A stretch of 5,810 nucleotides of DNA from positions 1 to 5,810 of the forward strand of contig JAGPUU010000019.1 in assembly GCA_018067325.1 (NCBI GenBank), read 5' to 3'. Shown piece by piece: positions 4,054 to 5,810 of the stretch. The notes beneath the pieces are model-generated. The model had not been told where the DNA came from. It did not search any database and worked only from the letters and a program-made list of their open reading frames with translations. How positions within the stretch are numbered: position 1 is the stretch's first letter; each line of letters starts with the position of its first letter. A program made the translations under genes and the position numbers. Origin of the DNA: Amphritea sp. (GTDB lineage: Bacteria; Pseudomonadota; Gammaproteobacteria; Pseudomonadales; Balneatricaceae).

Positions 4054-5810
4054 ATGAACATCAAATCACTTAGTGGCGCCATTGCTATAGGCGCAGCATT
4101 AACAGTCGGTTCAATAGTCCCAGTTGCTAACGCGGCGGGACTATTGAAACCAGCCAATTCAAGCCAGCCTGATCTGAGCATCAAAGAACACCACGTTAAT
4201 GTGGTGCTTGAGCACAGTTACGCGGTAACCAGCATTGAACAGGTATTTCATAATCCAGGTAATCAGGCACTCGAAGCTATCTATAGCTTTCCAGTACCCG
4301 AGCATGCAGCCGTGGGCGAGTTTACTTACTGGATAGATGGTAAACCCGTTACCGGTGAGGTGGTTAAAAAGCAGCAGGCACGGAAGATTTATGAGCAAGA
4401 AAAACAGGCCGGCAGAGAAACCGCGCTGGTTGAGAAAGACAGTTATAAAACTTTCGATATTAGCGTCTCCCCGGTACAGCCAAACAGCGATGTGCGGATA
4501 AAGTTAGTTTATATTCAGCCTGCCCATGTTGATTCTGGCGTCGGACGCTATGTATACCCATTAGAAGATGGCGGCGTTGATGATCAGAAAAACGCATTCT
4601 GGAGCAGAAATGAAGTCGTCGATGAGAAATTCAGCTTCAACATGACTCTGGGCTCAGGTTACCCTGTCGACTCTATACGTCTCCCCCAGCAGCCTCAGGC
4701 ATCGATTCAACAGCTTAACCCTACCCAATGGCAGGTCAGCATGGCTAACCAGTCAGGCGCTCTTACAGCAGGAGCTTTATCATCTGATGAGCCAGGCTCA
4801 GAAGTAAAGCAGCAGAACCCTAACGTAGAACAAACATCTGGGATATTACCCGCTGCCAACCTTAATCAGGATATCGTTGTTTACTGGCGCCTGAAACAAG
4901 ACCTGCCCGGTAGTGTCGATCTGATAAGTTACAAAGAATCTGCGGACTCTCAAGGCACATTCATGATGACCCTGACCCCAGGAGACGACCTTGCTTCTGT
5001 TCAGGGAGGACGAGACTGGATCTTTGTTCTGGATGTCTCCGGCTCAATGCAGGGTAAGTACAGCACGCTGGTTGAAGGTGTACGACAAGGGCTGGCTAAA
5101 TTGCAGGCGGATGACCGTTTCAAAATCGTTCTATTTAACAATGCAGCAACTGACTTCTCAAAAGGATTTCAAGCGGTAACGCCAGAGATTATCAACCCAC
5201 TACTGAACCAACTAGAACAGTATCAACCGAGTAACGGAACCGATCTTTATTCCGGCATATCTCAGGGTTTAAAGAACCTTGATGCTGATCGTAGTACTGC
5301 GATGATACTTGTCACCGATGGCGTCGCTAATGTCGGTGTAACCGAGAAAAAGCGTTTTCTTAAGTTGATGGACAAAGCCGACATCCGTTTGTTCACTTTC
5401 GTTATGGGTAATAGCGCTAACCGTCCCCTGCTGGATGGAATGACCAAAGTTTCCAACGGCTTTGCCATCAGTGTTTCTAATGCCGATGACATCGTTGGCC
5501 AACTGATGCTGGCCACCAGTAAGATGACACATCAGGCACTACGGGATGTAGAACTCAAAATTGATGGCGGCAGAGTGACCGACCTGACACCTGAGCAGAT
5601 TAACTCTCTCTATCGAGGCGAACAGTTGACGATCGCTGGGCACTATCGCAAGCCAGGCCCCGTACAAGTAACACTCACCGGTAAAATAGGTGAACAAAGT
5701 CGAAGTTACAGTACCGAAGTAACCCTTCCTGAACAGAGTCTTTTGCATCCTGAACTGGAACGGATCTGGGCCTTTTCCAGCATTGAAAACATGCAATCGA
5801 AAATGGATTA
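4054..5810 (+). CDS. Secreted VIT and VWA domain protein, 3' end beyond window
   Basis: The reading frame is open from the ATG to the last base, giving 585 residues. Residues 1-27 are a signal peptide (short K-containing n-region, alanine/glycine/isoleucine-rich core, VANA-A cleavage site), so the protein goes to the periplasm or beyond. A VIT (inter-alpha-trypsin inhibitor) domain spans about 39-156, including FHNPGNQALEAIYSFPVPE and the QQARKIYEQEKQAG segment. A beta-rich region (about 160-230) has RYVYPLEDGG. A polar linker (about 239-272) precedes a VWA domain from about 320 with a complete MIDAS: D327-x-S329-G-S331, T396 and D422. Bacterial functions are largely unknown; the VWA probably binds a partner through a divalent metal. 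A conserved-looking block (WAFSSIENMQSKMD) is being read at the edge. I estimate that roughly 50-150 residues, possibly with a membrane or sorting segment, are missing. It follows the XRE regulator in the same direction, with a hairpin between them. Confidence 0.9.
   Translation, partial: MNIKSLSGAIAIGAALTVGSIVPVANAAGLLKPANSSQPDLSIKEHHVNVVLEHSYAVTSIEQVFHNPGNQALEAIYSFPVPEHAAVGEFTYWIDGKPVTGEVVKKQQARKIYEQEKQAGRETALVEKDSYKTFDISVSPVQPNSDVRIKLVYIQPAHVDSGVGRYVYPLEDGGVDDQKNAFWSRNEVVDEKFSFNMTLGSGYPVDSIRLPQQPQASIQQLNPTQWQVSMANQSGALTAGALSSDEPGSEVKQQNPNVEQTSGILPAANLNQDIVVYWRLKQDLPGSVDLISYKESADSQGTFMMTLTPGDDLASVQGGRDWIFVLDVSGSMQGKYSTLVEGVRQGLAKLQADDRFKIVLFNNAATDFSKGFQAVTPEIINPLLNQLEQYQPSNGTDLYSGISQGLKNLDADRSTAMILVTDGVANVGVTEKKRFLKLMDKADIRLFTFVMGNSANRPLLDGMTKVSNGFAISVSNADDIVGQLMLATSKMTHQALRDVELKIDGGRVTDLTPEQINSLYRGEQLTIAGHYRKPGPVQVTLTGKIGEQSRSYSTEVTLPEQSLLHPELERIWAFSSIENMQSKMD

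Noticed and set aside
4011..4073. 20-codon plus-strand ORF overlapping the VIT/VWA start
   Set aside because: No Shine-Dalgarno, wrong frame, and a His/Glu-rich translation that resembles chance.
4002..4398. Two minus-strand ORFs (4002-4184 and 4159-4398) near the VIT/VWA gene start
   Set aside because: Both are antisense to the signal peptide and VIT domain coding sequence and have no family features.
4991..5179. Plus-strand 62-codon ORF in another frame of the VWA domain
   Set aside because: It overlaps the MIDAS-coding region, whose frame is unambiguous.
5262..5796. Three minus-strand ORFs (5262-5516, 5269-5532, 5539-5796)
   Set aside because: They are antisense to the VWA gene, and two of them overlap each other in different frames; nothing in them is recognisable.
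1..5810. Mobile elements, CRISPR arrays, defence or phage systems
   Set aside because: No transposase, integrase, direct-repeat array, or defence-type gene pair was seen on either strand.

Overview
This 5.8 kb window looks like ordinary chromosome of a Gram-negative bacterium. The protein families, moderate GC and short intergenic gaps suggest a marine-type gammaproteobacterium, perhaps Oceanospirillales-like; that placement is inference from protein character, not a database match. I see no tRNA, rRNA, insertion sequence, phage gene or CRISPR array.

Left part (1-1312, minus strand): three closely packed genes read right to left. They are a membrane-anchored DUF1499 protein, a YgjP-like (DUF45) zinc metallopeptidase whose start overlaps the previous stop by 4 bp, and, 16 bp further on, a DCC-family thiol-disulfide oxidoreductase-like protein cut by the window edge. 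They are probably one operon.

Middle (1313-2826): a 122-bp divergent intergenic region carries a small palindrome. It separates the operon from a plus-strand DMT/EamA exporter with a GTG start. The exporter converges on, and overlaps by 48 bp, a minus-strand RimJ/RimL-like GNAT acetyltransferase. The best start for the GNAT is an internal GTG with a near-perfect Shine-Dalgarno, giving 184 rather than 213 residues.

Right part (2827-5810): a 351-bp non-coding region holds a good sigma-70-type promoter (TTGATA, 18 bp, TATAAT) and a roughly 140-nt leader before a 244-residue XRE-family regulator. A 13-bp-stem hairpin follows the regulator. Then comes the largest gene of the window, a secreted VIT plus VWA protein with a complete metal-binding (MIDAS) site. 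It stays open from 4054 to the last base and continues beyond the window.

No novel system is evident. The most useful observations are the incomplete VIT/VWA gene, the corrected GNAT start, the convergent overlap, the apparent second winged-helix domain of the XRE regulator, and the structured promoter and leader in front of that regulator.
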